NCBI GenBank assembly: GCA_003557085.1
Contig: PWPR01000186.1
Coordinates: forward strand, 1 to 13,963
Length of the DNA: 13,963 bases
Direction of reading: 5' to 3'
From: Clostridia bacterium
Lineage (GTDB): Bacteria > Bacillota > UBA994 > PWPR01
The position numbers were made by a program, and so were the translations under genes. This document shows, in pieces, positions 8,249 through 13,963 of the stretch. Numbering within the stretch: the first letter of the stretch is position 1; every line of letters begins with the position of its first letter. A model generated the notes under the pieces. That model worked only from the letters and a program-made list of their open reading frames with translations. It did not search any database and was not told where the DNA came from.

Positions 8249-9081
8249 TGAAAATAATTCTAAGTAGAAAAGGATTTGATTCTGCCACAGGAGGATACCC
8301 AAGTCCTATAATGCCAGATGGAGTGTTGCTTAGCATGCCTATTCCTGATTTAAGCGGAGAAATTAAGTACGCTGAGTTGAAGCATGGTAAACTATCTTAC
8401 TTAGAAATATTAAGGGACTTAATAGGCAAGTCGCTAATATTAAACAAAGAAAGACATGATTTGAATGAAAATCTTTCATGCCATTTAGATCCTGACTTGA
8501 TTGAAAAATCATATCAAAGAAGAATAGGTTGGCGAGGTGCTTTTGGACAAAGAGGTGCAGCTGAAACCCACTTAAGAAATAACGAAGTAACAAGCGGAGA
8601 CATATTCTTATTCTTTGGCTGGTTTAGAGAAACTGAGTATAAGAAGAGATTAATCTATTCTAGTAATGATAAATTAGGAAGACATATAATTTATGGATAC
8701 CTTCAAGTTGGCGATATTATTGATTTAGCCAAGGAAGAAGGGTATCCAAAGTGGCTAGATTATCACCCTCATATCAAAGGTAGTTCAGAAAGTAATCGTA
8801 TTTACCTTGCTAGAGATTATTTGAGCTTTGCAGATAAAGTTAGCGGATATGGAAGCTTTTTATATAATAAGCATCTTGTATTAACAATGCCAGGTTACTC
8901 AAGGTCAAAATGGAACTTGCCAGAAATATTTAAAGACGTAAATATTACTTATCATAATAGCAACTCTTGGAAAGAGAACTACTTTCAATGTGCTTATAGA
9001 GGACAAGAGTTTGTAATAGAAGAAAATAGCAAAATCAACGATTATGTAAAGAAACTAATAATTAATAGTGAAAGGGTCTAA
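8248..9081 (+). CDS. Nmad3-like protein (nucleotide modification associated domain 3)
   Basis: This 277-residue protein matches, from memory, the Nmad3 family: N-terminal ILSRKGFDSATGG (4-16), SPIMPDG (19-25) and LSMPIPD (28-34), then HLDPDL (79-84), GDIFLFFGWFR (117-127), LQVGDII (152-158), HPHIKG (173-178), NRIYLA (183-188) and a C-terminal ENYFQCAYRGQEFV (243-256). The family is conserved but its biochemistry is unproven; the name comes from comparative-genomic linkage to nucleotide or DNA modification. The ATG at 8248 overlaps the stop of the phosphorylase gene (TAATG) and has no good Shine-Dalgarno, so translation probably relies on reinitiation. A TTG at 8230 in the same frame is possible but unlikely, because the family starts at this Met-Lys-Ile. 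Two bases separate it from the next gene. Confidence 0.75.
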   Translation: MKIILSRKGFDSATGGYPSPIMPDGVLLSMPIPDLSGEIKYAELKHGKLSYLEILRDLIGKSLILNKERHDLNENLSCHLDPDLIEKSYQRRIGWRGAFGQRGAAETHLRNNEVTSGDIFLFFGWFRETEYKKRLIYSSNDKLGRHIIYGYLQVGDIIDLAKEEGYPKWLDYHPHIKGSSESNRIYLARDYLSFADKVSGYGSFLYNKHLVLTMPGYSRSKWNLPEIFKDVNITYHNSNSWKENYFQCAYRGQEFVIEENSKINDYVKKLIINSERV

Positions 9082-9083
9082 AA

Positions 9084-10106
9084 ATGAGCTTTGAAAATGA
9101 TAGAAAAGAAATACTTGAAAGACTCAAAATTGGTAAAGAGATGATATATTTAAGTAAAGAACAGTGTGAGAACATTGGACTAAGTACCAAAGAGATTATT
9201 GGTTTAGTAGAAACAGCTTTATCAGAGCATGGAAAGAAAAATTATGATATGCCAGCAAAAATTGGAGTACATCCTCAAGACAAGTCTTTCTTTCATGCTA
9301 TGCCAGCTTATTTGCCTAAGGTCAAAGCAGTTGGGATGAAGTGGGTAGGTAGTTACCCAGATAATGAGCATGAGTTTGCACTGCCTCAAATTACTGGACT
9401 CTTAATTCTTAATGATGTATTGTCAGGCTTGCCTATTGCGGTTATGGACTCAGTTTGGATAACAGCAATGAGAACACCAGCAGTGAGTGCTATAGCTGCT
9501 AAAAAGTTACACGAAAATGCTAAGACTTTTGGCATGTATGGTTGTGGAGTGCAAGGGATTGAGCATGTGAGGTATATCCAAGAAACTCTAAGTGAGTTAG
9601 AAGAGATATATATTTATGACATCAAAGAAGAAGCTATGGATAATTTGATTGAGTCAGTAGAGATGAAAGACGGTATAAAAATTATAAAAGGAAAAAGTAT
9701 TAAGGAGCTAGCTGAGAAGTGTGAGGTGCTCTGTTCAGCAACTGTTATACTCAAAGATCCTTTAGCAGCTGTAAAAGATGAGTGGATACGTCCAGGTCAA
9801 ACTATTTTAGCTTGTGATTTAAACACATTCTTTGATCCAAAGACTAGCAAAAGGGCAGATAAGTATATTGTTGATAGTGACACATCACATCAATTGCTTG
9901 ATAAGCAAGGATATTTTCCAGATGGCTTGCCAGAAATATACTGCGAAACAGGTGAAATAGTGGCTAATCTGAAAGTTGGCAGAGAGTCATCTGACGAAAT
10001 TATAGTCTGCTCTAATATAGGAATGGCAGTATGTGATATGGTACTAGCTAGAAAAATTTTTGATATAGCATTAAGAGAAAAAGTGGGAACAATTTTGCCG
10101 TTATAA
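9084..10106 (+). CDS. Ornithine cyclodeaminase / mu-crystallin family NAD(P)-dependent enzyme
   Basis: This 340-residue, full-length protein belongs to a family that includes ornithine cyclodeaminase, alanine dehydrogenase of archaeal type, ketimine reductases and SbnB-like amino-acid synthases. Signatures are DMPAKIGVHP (55-64), FFHAMPAYLP (69-78) and KWVGSYPDN (86-94) with the conserved active-site Lys86. ITGLLILND (103-111) and WITAMRTPAVSA (125-136) with Arg130 follow. The Rossmann loop GMYGCGVQGIEH (150-161) is GCGxQG in place of the commoner GTGxQA. VCSNIGMAVCDMVLARKIF (308-326) closes the domain. It most resembles the subgroup often labelled 'tyramine oxidase subunit B', a label that says little about function. 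Start: AAAGGG (9071-9076) seven bases upstream; the stop of the preceding gene is two bases away. It is last in the operon and followed at once by a terminator. Product and substrate are unknown; an imine or amino-acid substrate is likely from the family. Confidence 0.82.
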   Translation: MSFENDRKEILERLKIGKEMIYLSKEQCENIGLSTKEIIGLVETALSEHGKKNYDMPAKIGVHPQDKSFFHAMPAYLPKVKAVGMKWVGSYPDNEHEFALPQITGLLILNDVLSGLPIAVMDSVWITAMRTPAVSAIAAKKLHENAKTFGMYGCGVQGIEHVRYIQETLSELEEIYIYDIKEEAMDNLIESVEMKDGIKIIKGKSIKELAEKCEVLCSATVILKDPLAAVKDEWIRPGQTILACDLNTFFDPKTSKRADKYIVDSDTSHQLLDKQGYFPDGLPEIYCETGEIVANLKVGRESSDEIIVCSNIGMAVCDMVLARKIFDIALREKVGTILPL

Positions 10107-10129
10107 GAAGCTATTAAGCTTTTTTTTTT
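10105..10129 (+). terminator. Intrinsic terminator after the four-gene operon
   Basis: A hairpin starts on the stop codon of the cyclodeaminase-family gene: AAGAAGCT (10105-10112) pairs with AGCTTTTT (10117-10124) around an ATTA loop, with a core of five Watson-Crick pairs. It runs into ten consecutive T (10120-10129). The stem is short, so termination may be partial. Confidence 0.7.
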
Positions 10130-10152
10130 GCTATGTATATAATTTATATTTA

Positions 10153-10183
10153 TTGGACACATAATACATGGTTATGTTAGAAT
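10153..10183 (+). promoter_or_regulatory. Promoter for the dehydratase-like/activase pair
   Basis: TTGGAC (10153-10158) is a partial -35. TAGAAT (10178-10183, five of six to TATAAT) is preceded by TG at 10175-10176, giving an extended -10. The 19-base spacer is long, so the TG probably matters. Transcription would begin near 10190, and the leader would be about 24 bases. Confidence 0.5.
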
Positions 10184-10200
10184 GTTTTCAGTAATTAAAT

Positions 10201-10206
10201 GGAGAG
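10201..10206 (+). promoter_or_regulatory. Ribosome binding site fixing the dehydratase-like start
   Basis: GGAGAG lies seven bases before the ATG at 10214. The in-frame ATG at 10199 overlaps this site and has no upstream site of its own, so 10214 is taken as the start. Confidence 0.75.
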
Positions 10207-10213
10207 TTTTAAA

Positions 10214-11347
10214 ATGAATAGTTTGAATAAGATAGTTGAAAAATTTGAAGATGCTAAAAGGAACTCTGTAGTAGATCTGAAGAGAAAAAAAGAAAATGGA
10301 AAGAAGATTGTTGGCACGTTTTGCGCCTTTACACCAAAAGAAATAATTATAGCAGCAGACGCAATTCCTGTATCATTATGTGGCATGAAAAATGAGCCAA
10401 TCAGTGCTGCTGAGCAACATTTGCCGCGAAACTTGTGTCCTTTGATTAAATCTAGTTATGGGCATGCTATTACTGATACCTGTCCTTATTTCTATTTTTC
10501 AGATTTGCTGGTAGGAGAAACTACCTGTGATGGAAAAAAGAAAATGTATGAATATCTAAATAATATTAAAGAAATACATGTAATGCAATTGCCACAAACT
10601 TTAGACAGAGAAAGTTCATTGTCTTATTGGCAAGAGGAAATGAAACTGCTTGCAGAAAAGTTAGAAGAACGATTTAATGTGGAGATAACTCAAGAAAAGT
10701 TAATAGATGCTATTAGATTGTGTAACAAAGAGCGCCTTGTGATGCAAAAGCTCTTTGGATTAGGAATGAATCAGCCGCCTCTAATATCGGGCTATAATAT
10801 GTTGAAAGTCATTCAAGGAATAGGGTATCAAGAGTTAAGCGATGACTATCTAACATATTTAGAGGAGTTAATAGATGTTCTAGCAGTAAATAACCAAAAG
10901 GTAGACAATGCAAAAAGAATTTTAATCACAGGATGTCCTCTTGGAGCAGATACAGAAAAAGTAGTAAGGATTGTTGAGCAAAGTGGAGGAGCTGTGGTTG
11001 CTTATGAAAATTGTACTGGCCTTAAAGCGAAGATGGAGTTGGTTAAAGAAAGTAGTGACCCATATCATGCATTAGCTAAGAAGTATCTTAATATCGGATG
11101 CCCATGCATATCACCCAACAAGAAAAGATTTAAGATGATTGAAGAATTAATTTATGAGTATAATATTGATGGAGTTATTGATGTCATATTGCAGTCATGC
11201 CATCCTTATAGTGTTGAAACTTATGGCCTAAAAGAGTTTACACTTAAAGAATGTCAAACACCTTACATAAGTGTTGAAACTGACTATTCCAGTTCGGATT
11301 TAGGGCAGTTAATGACGAGAATTGGCGCTTTTATAGAAATGCTTTAA
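10214..11347 (+). CDS. 2-hydroxyacyl-CoA dehydratase subunit D family protein, double-cubane cluster protein-like
   Basis: This 377-residue iron-sulphur protein is of the HgdB/YjiM family. In relatives it receives low-potential electrons from an ATP-driven activase. Numbered from the 10214 start, VGTFCAFTPKEIIIAADAIPVSLCG (33-57) forms the N-terminal cluster region. Next come NLCPLIKSSYGHAITDTCPY (73-92) and VGETTCDGKKKMYEYL (100-115). The C-terminal half has LITGCPLG (237-244), GCPCI (295-299), LQSCHPYSVETYG (326-338) and the family end YISVETDYSSSDLGQLMTRI (351-370). Twelve cysteines are present; those in TFC, NLC, TTC, GCP, CPC and SCHPY are candidate cluster ligands. Only one dehydratase subunit is encoded and no CoA-transferase, acyl-CoA dehydrogenase or amino-acid gene is adjacent. 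That fits the homodimeric double-cubane [Fe8S9]-type reductases better than a true hydroxyacyl-CoA dehydratase; this is inference. The natural substrate is unknown. Confidence 0.85.
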   Translation: MNSLNKIVEKFEDAKRNSVVDLKRKKENGKKIVGTFCAFTPKEIIIAADAIPVSLCGMKNEPISAAEQHLPRNLCPLIKSSYGHAITDTCPYFYFSDLLVGETTCDGKKKMYEYLNNIKEIHVMQLPQTLDRESSLSYWQEEMKLLAEKLEERFNVEITQEKLIDAIRLCNKERLVMQKLFGLGMNQPPLISGYNMLKVIQGIGYQELSDDYLTYLEELIDVLAVNNQKVDNAKRILITGCPLGADTEKVVRIVEQSGGAVVAYENCTGLKAKMELVKESSDPYHALAKKYLNIGCPCISPNKKRFKMIEELIYEYNIDGVIDVILQSCHPYSVETYGLKEFTLKECQTPYISVETDYSSSDLGQLMTRIGAFIEML

Positions 11348-11360
11348 GAGGAGACCAACT

Positions 11361-12113
11361 ATGAATAGTATTGGTATTGATGCTGGTTCAACAGCAGTAA
11401 AACTTGCTATCTACGATGGTAAAGAGTTTGACTTGAGAATAAGACCTACAGGCTGGAGTCCAAAGGAAACTGTGTCTAAAATGTTAGAAGACATTGAGAA
11501 TGAAAAATATATAGTGACAACAGGATATGGTCGAATGTCTATAGCAAATTATGATAAAAGAGTCACCGAGATTACATGTCATGGGAAAGGCGCCAATTAT
11601 TTAAGAGAGCAAACAAGAACAATTATAGACATAGGTGGACAGGACTCAAAAATTATTAGAGTAAATAATAAAGGACAAGTAATTGATTTTTTAATGAATG
11701 ATAAATGCGCAGCTGGAACAGGAAAGTTTTTGGAGATGACATGTCATCTCTTGGAGAAAGATATTAGAGACTTAGATGAATTTGTTAATTCAACTAATCC
11801 TGCTAATATAAATGCTATGTGTGCAGTTTTTGCAGAGTCAGAGATAATAAGCTTGTTAGCAAGTGGAGAGAGATTAGAAGATATAGCAGCTGGTGTTATC
11901 GATTCAATTGTTAAGAGAACACTTAGCTTAATCGGCAGAGTAGGATTTGATGAGGATATCTTTTTTTCGGGTGGCTTGTCTAGAAGTAAAGTAATTCGCA
12001 AATGTTTTGAAAACACTTTAAAGAAAAAGATTCATACACATAAGCATAGCCAGTTTACTGGTGCTATCGGAGCAGCTTTAATTGGTTACGAAGTCATGCT
12101 AAAAGAAGATTAA
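11361..12113 (+). CDS. Activase ATPase of the BadF/BadG/HgdC family (YjiL-like)
   Basis: This 250-residue, full-length protein belongs to a family that forms a homodimer with one bridging [4Fe-4S] cluster and couples ATP hydrolysis to electron transfer into a partner dehydratase or double-cubane protein. The actin-like ATPase folds are clear: GIDAGSTAVKLAIYDG (5-20), TGYGR (54-58), IIDIGGQDSK (88-97), FFSGGLSRSK (201-210) and TGAIGAALIG (233-242). The two cluster cysteines lie in NDKCAAGTGKFLE (C116) and NAMCAVFAESEIISL (C154). Start: AGAGGAG (11347-11353) seven bases upstream; 13 bases separate it from the dehydratase-like gene, so the two are one transcript. The pairing with exactly one dehydratase-like gene strongly suggests the physiological partner. 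It is followed directly by a strong terminator whose stem covers the stop codon. Confidence 0.92.
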   Translation: MNSIGIDAGSTAVKLAIYDGKEFDLRIRPTGWSPKETVSKMLEDIENEKYIVTTGYGRMSIANYDKRVTEITCHGKGANYLREQTRTIIDIGGQDSKIIRVNNKGQVIDFLMNDKCAAGTGKFLEMTCHLLEKDIRDLDEFVNSTNPANINAMCAVFAESEIISLLASGERLEDIAAGVIDSIVKRTLSLIGRVGFDEDIFFSGGLSRSKVIRKCFENTLKKKIHTHKHSQFTGAIGAALIGYEVMLKED

Positions 12114-12146
12114 TGGTTGCATTAAGCAGCTATTAGTCTTTTTTTT
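12106..12146 (+). terminator. Strong intrinsic terminator after the activase gene
   Basis: A 15-base-pair stem pairs 12106-12120 with 12126-12140 (three G-U pairs, otherwise perfect) around an ATTAA loop and runs into eight T (12139-12146). The left arm includes the last codons and the TAA stop of the activase gene. It isolates this unit from the TetR-ABC operon, whose promoter begins about 20 bases further on. Confidence 0.85.
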
Positions 12147-12160
12147 GTTACAAAAGCAAA

Positions 12161-12185
12161 ATTATTGACCACCTTGGTCAATAAT
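12161..12185. promoter_or_regulatory. TetR operator O1, perfect inverted repeat
   Basis: The arms ATTATTGACCA (12161-12171) and TGGTCAATAAT (12175-12185) are perfect reverse complements around a three-base spacer CCT. The -35 box TTGACC (12165-12170) lies inside the left arm, so a bound repressor would block polymerase. Size and symmetry fit a TetR-family dimer site, and the adjacent TetR gene is the obvious binder. Confidence 0.85.
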
Positions 12186-12193
12186 GCTATGAT
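12165..12193 (+). promoter_or_regulatory. Promoter of the TetR-ABC exporter operon
   Basis: TTGACC (-35, 12165-12170; five of six) is followed after exactly 17 bases by TATGAT (-10, 12188-12193; five of six), with a TG extension at 12185-12186. Transcription should start near 12200, on the edge of the second operator. The leader to the TetR ATG is then about 36 bases. Confidence 0.85.
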
Positions 12194-12200
12194 AAAAATA

Positions 12201-12213
12201 GACCACATTGGTC
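12201..12213. promoter_or_regulatory. TetR operator O2 at the transcription start
   Basis: GACCA (12201-12205) and TGGTC (12209-12213) form a perfect five-base dyad around CAT. Counted over 14 bases, GACCACNTTGGTCA is shared with O1 with one mismatch, in the spacer, but the outer arms are not symmetrical here. The centres of O1 and O2 are 34 bases apart, close to three helical turns, so two dimers would sit on nearly the same face and bracket the -10 box. Confidence 0.75.
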
Positions 12214-12224
12214 AGTATGGTGTT

Positions 12225-12232
12225 AAGGAAGG
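12225..12232 (+). promoter_or_regulatory. Ribosome binding site of the TetR gene
   Basis: AAGGAAGG lies four bases before the ATG at 12237 and ten before a second in-frame ATG at 12243; either could be used, giving proteins that differ by two residues. It rules out the in-frame ATGs further upstream, which lie in or before the operators. Confidence 0.65.
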
Positions 12233-12236
12233 AAGA

Positions 12237-12866
12237 ATGCCTATGATTGACGCTTTTCACAATCTATCAAAGAAAAAGCAAGACAAAGTTATTAATGCTG
12301 CTTTATTAGAGTTTATCAATAACGGATATCATAATGCTTCTACTAATAATATTGTTAATAATGCTGGCATAAGTAAAGGAATGCTTTTTTATTATTTTGA
12401 AAGTAAGAAAAAGCTTTTTGAGTATTTGATAATGTATTGTATAAAAATTGTTGAGAATGATTTTTTGAGTAAAGTGAATTATCAAGAAAGAGATTTTATT
12501 AAAAGATACCGAGATGCATCTAAAAGGAAACTACAAATTCACAAGAAGAATGAGCATGTTCTTAATTTTTTAGGTTCATTGTTTTTGGATGGTTATGCTA
12601 CAGTTCCAGATGGCTTATCAAACAAGCTCATTAGAATGTCGGAAAGTCTTGTTAGTAACTTGCACAAAAATATAGATACGTCTTTGTTTAGAGAAGATAT
12701 TGATGAAGAGAAAATCATGAAGTTTATTATGTGGACTTTTGAGGGATACCAAGCTGAACTTATAGAAAAGCTTAAAAGGAAGAAGTTAAGTGAAGTAGAT
12801 TATGATCCATATTGGGAAGAGTTTGATGAGTATATCGAAGCACTAAGAAAACTTGTCTATAAATAG
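12237..12866 (+). CDS. TetR-family transcriptional repressor of the adjacent ABC exporter
   Basis: This 209-residue regulator has an N-terminal TetR DNA-binding domain, KKKQDKVINAALLEFINNGYHNASTNNIVNNAGISKGMLFYYF by position 12-54. The helix-turn-helix is at about 35-54 and the recognition segment at ISKGMLFYYF. The C-terminal ligand domain (about 70-205) is helical and unlike characterised members I can name; Trp and aromatic residues near the end may line a hydrophobic pocket. The start is set by AAGGAAGG at 12225-12232. An open frame extends back to 12165, but it runs through the promoter and both operators and so cannot be coding. The gene lies just downstream of two matching operators that overlap its own promoter and 17 bases before the ABC ATPase gene. 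It therefore most likely represses itself and the exporter until an effector binds. Confidence 0.9.
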   Translation: MPMIDAFHNLSKKKQDKVINAALLEFINNGYHNASTNNIVNNAGISKGMLFYYFESKKKLFEYLIMYCIKIVENDFLSKVNYQERDFIKRYRDASKRKLQIHKKNEHVLNFLGSLFLDGYATVPDGLSNKLIRMSESLVSNLHKNIDTSLFREDIDEEKIMKFIMWTFEGYQAELIEKLKRKKLSEVDYDPYWEEFDEYIEALRKLVYK

Positions 12867-12883
12867 TAGAAGGAGATGGAGAT

Positions 12884-13777
12884 ATGTCTATTCTTAGAGT
12901 TGATGGTCTTGTTAAGAGTTATGGTGATGTTATGGCTTTACAAGGAATTGATTTAGAAGTAGGTCAAGGAGAAGTGTATGGATTTATTGGTCCCAATGGA
13001 GCAGGGAAAACTACAACTATACGGGTTATGCTAGGAGTGTTGAAACCTGATTCAGGAAAGGTTAAAATTTTTGGCCAAGATGCTTGGAAAGATGCAGTTG
13101 ATATCCATAAAAGAATTGCCTATGTACCTGGAGAGGTCAGTTTATGGCCAAACTTAACTGGCGGGGAAGTAATTGATTTGTTTGTTAAACTTCGTGGTAG
13201 TAATCATGAGAGTTTACGAGAAGAGCTAATTGAAAGATTTGAGCTTGATCCTAGTAAGAAGTGTGGAACTTATTCTAAGGGTAATAGACAAAAGGTAGCT
13301 TTGATAGCAGCTTTTGCTGCTAAAGCAGACTTGTATATTCTAGATGAGCCAACTAGTGGCTTAGATCCATTAATGGAAAGAGTTTTCCAAGAGTGCATAA
13401 GGGAAATCAAAAAGGAAGGCAAAAGTGTTTTTCTATCTAGTCACATTCTTTCTGAGGTAGAAAGGCTTTGTGATAAGATAAGCATTATCAGACAGGGTAG
13501 AATTATAGAATCTGGAACACTTAATGACTTAAGACATCTAACGAGAACTCAAATAGTAGCGGAAACTAAAAACAATGCTAAAGAACTTAATTCTCTGCAA
13601 GGCATTTATGATTTAGTTATAGATAGTAACAAGTATAGGCTCCAAGTTGAATCAGCTGAACTTGGAAAGGTAATTAAGTATCTAAGTCAATATGAGATAG
13701 TTAGCTTTGAAAGCTCACCTCCTAAATTAGAAGATTTATTTATGCATCATTACTCAGGGGCAGGGAGTGATGATTAA
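12884..13777 (+). CDS. ABC transporter ATP-binding protein, TnrB2-like (drug/antibiotic exporter type)
   Basis: This 297-residue ATPase would power the permease that follows it. Walker A is GPNGAGKTT (36-44). Walker B is LYILDEP (150-156) with catalytic Glu155. The signature is the variant YSKGNRQKV (130-138), the D-loop is SGLD (158-161) and the switch His is in LSSHILSE (H187). Where the Q-loop glutamine normally sits, the sequence reads AYVPGEVSLWPNLTGGE (79-95), without Gln. This VPG-E/D form is, from memory, typical of the tetronasin-resistance-like ATPases paired with TnrB3-type permeases, so it is a subfamily trait rather than a defect. The C-terminal 75 residues form the usual accessory domain. 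Start: AAGGAG (12870-12875) eight bases upstream. Its stop overlaps the permease start as TAATG. It is expressed with the TetR gene and so is expected to be induced by the transported compound. Confidence 0.92.
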   Translation: MSILRVDGLVKSYGDVMALQGIDLEVGQGEVYGFIGPNGAGKTTTIRVMLGVLKPDSGKVKIFGQDAWKDAVDIHKRIAYVPGEVSLWPNLTGGEVIDLFVKLRGSNHESLREELIERFELDPSKKCGTYSKGNRQKVALIAAFAAKADLYILDEPTSGLDPLMERVFQECIREIKKEGKSVFLSSHILSEVERLCDKISIIRQGRIIESGTLNDLRHLTRTQIVAETKNNAKELNSLQGIYDLVIDSNKYRLQVESAELGKVIKYLSQYEIVSFESSPPKLEDLFMHHYSGAGSDD

Positions 13778-13963
13778 TGAAAGAGAAGTTTTTAGGAACA
13801 AAGGTGCTAGTTAAACACATAATAAAGAGAGATAGAGTTAGAATACTGCTCTGGATACTAGGCATAGTAGGATTTAATATTGCTGTTGCAATCGCTTTTC
13901 CAAATTTATACCCTAGTCAAGCAGACTTGCAAATAATGGCTGAAACTATGAAGAACCCTGCAA
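13777..13963 (+). CDS. ABC transporter permease, TnrB3-like exporter of polyketide-type compounds (3' partial)
   Basis: The gene starts at the ATG in the TAATG overlap with the ATPase gene and runs off the right edge; 62 codons are visible. GGGAG at 13763-13767 lies nine bases upstream. The N-terminus MKEKFLGTKVLVKHIIKRDR is followed by a first membrane segment, RILLWILGIVGFNIAVAIAF (about 22-41). After it comes PNLYPSQADLQIMAETMKNPA, which matches the first outer loop of putative exporters of polyketide antibiotics (LYPS, then MAxTMxNPA). Members of this family are about 530 residues with about twelve membrane helices, so most of the protein lies outside the window. The substrate is unknown. 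Confidence 0.85.
   Translation, partial: MKEKFLGTKVLVKHIIKRDRVRILLWILGIVGFNIAVAIAFPNLYPSQADLQIMAETMKNPA

Noticed and set aside
9890..10162. Minus-strand open frame of 90 codons overlapping the end of the cyclodeaminase-family gene
   Set aside because: It is a shadow of a well-supported plus-strand gene with no recognisable domain. The same applies to minus-strand frames at 739-954, 1957-2196, 6531-6797, 7375-7617, 8363-8593, 10195-10386 and 11744-12016.
10199..10213. Upstream start of the dehydratase-like gene at 10199
   Set aside because: The codons overlap the GGAGAG ribosome binding site of the ATG at 10214.
12165..12236. Upstream extension of the TetR reading frame to an ATG at 12165
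   Set aside because: The stretch holds the -35, the -10, the transcription start and both operators, and a good ribosome binding site precedes 12237.
1..13963. CRISPR array, tRNA, rRNA, insertion sequence or phage gene
   Set aside because: I saw no regular spaced repeats, no cloverleaf-like conserved arms, no transposase or integrase motifs and no terminal inverted repeats.

Overview
The window is AT-rich, gene-dense DNA with strong AGGAGG-type ribosome binding sites, short intergenic gaps and A/T-rich codons. Together with an oxygen-sensitive type 2-hydroxyacyl-CoA dehydratase-like protein and its ATP-driven activase, copper-amine-oxidase N-domain surface proteins and a TnrB-type ABC exporter, this points to an anaerobic low-GC Bacillota (Clostridia-like). 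I cannot name the species. There is no rRNA, tRNA, CRISPR array, transposase or phage gene, so this looks like ordinary chromosome.

Region 1 (1-6261) is a cell-surface polysaccharide locus. Two plus-strand genes, a TIM-barrel glycoside-hydrolase-like protein (5' end outside the window) and a membrane-anchored protein of unknown function, run stop-to-stop into two minus-strand genes. These are a membrane-anchored GH16-like hydrolase and a secreted polysaccharide deacetylase with copper-amine-oxidase N-type repeats. Together they would bind, cut and deacetylate an extracellular glycan.

Region 2 (6262-6581) is a 320-bp AT-rich divergent intergenic region. It carries an extended -10 promoter for the next operon and no clear gene.

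Region 3 (6582-10129) is a tight four-gene operon: aminoglycoside 6-adenylyltransferase family, nucleoside phosphorylase family, an Nmad3-like protein and an ornithine cyclodeaminase/mu-crystallin family oxidoreductase. It ends at an intrinsic terminator. The gene set does not match a pathway I know and is the best candidate here for an undescribed system.

Region 4 (10153-12146) is a two-gene unit with its own promoter and a long terminator. It encodes a single-subunit dehydratase-like protein resembling double-cubane cluster proteins, plus its BadF/HgdC-type ATPase activator, with no CoA-transferase or second dehydratase subunit.

Region 5 (12161-13963) is a TetR-family regulator with two strikingly clear operators overlapping its own promoter. 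It is followed by an ABC ATPase and the start of a TnrB3-like permease, so it is probably a self-regulated drug or toxic-compound exporter operon running off the right edge.
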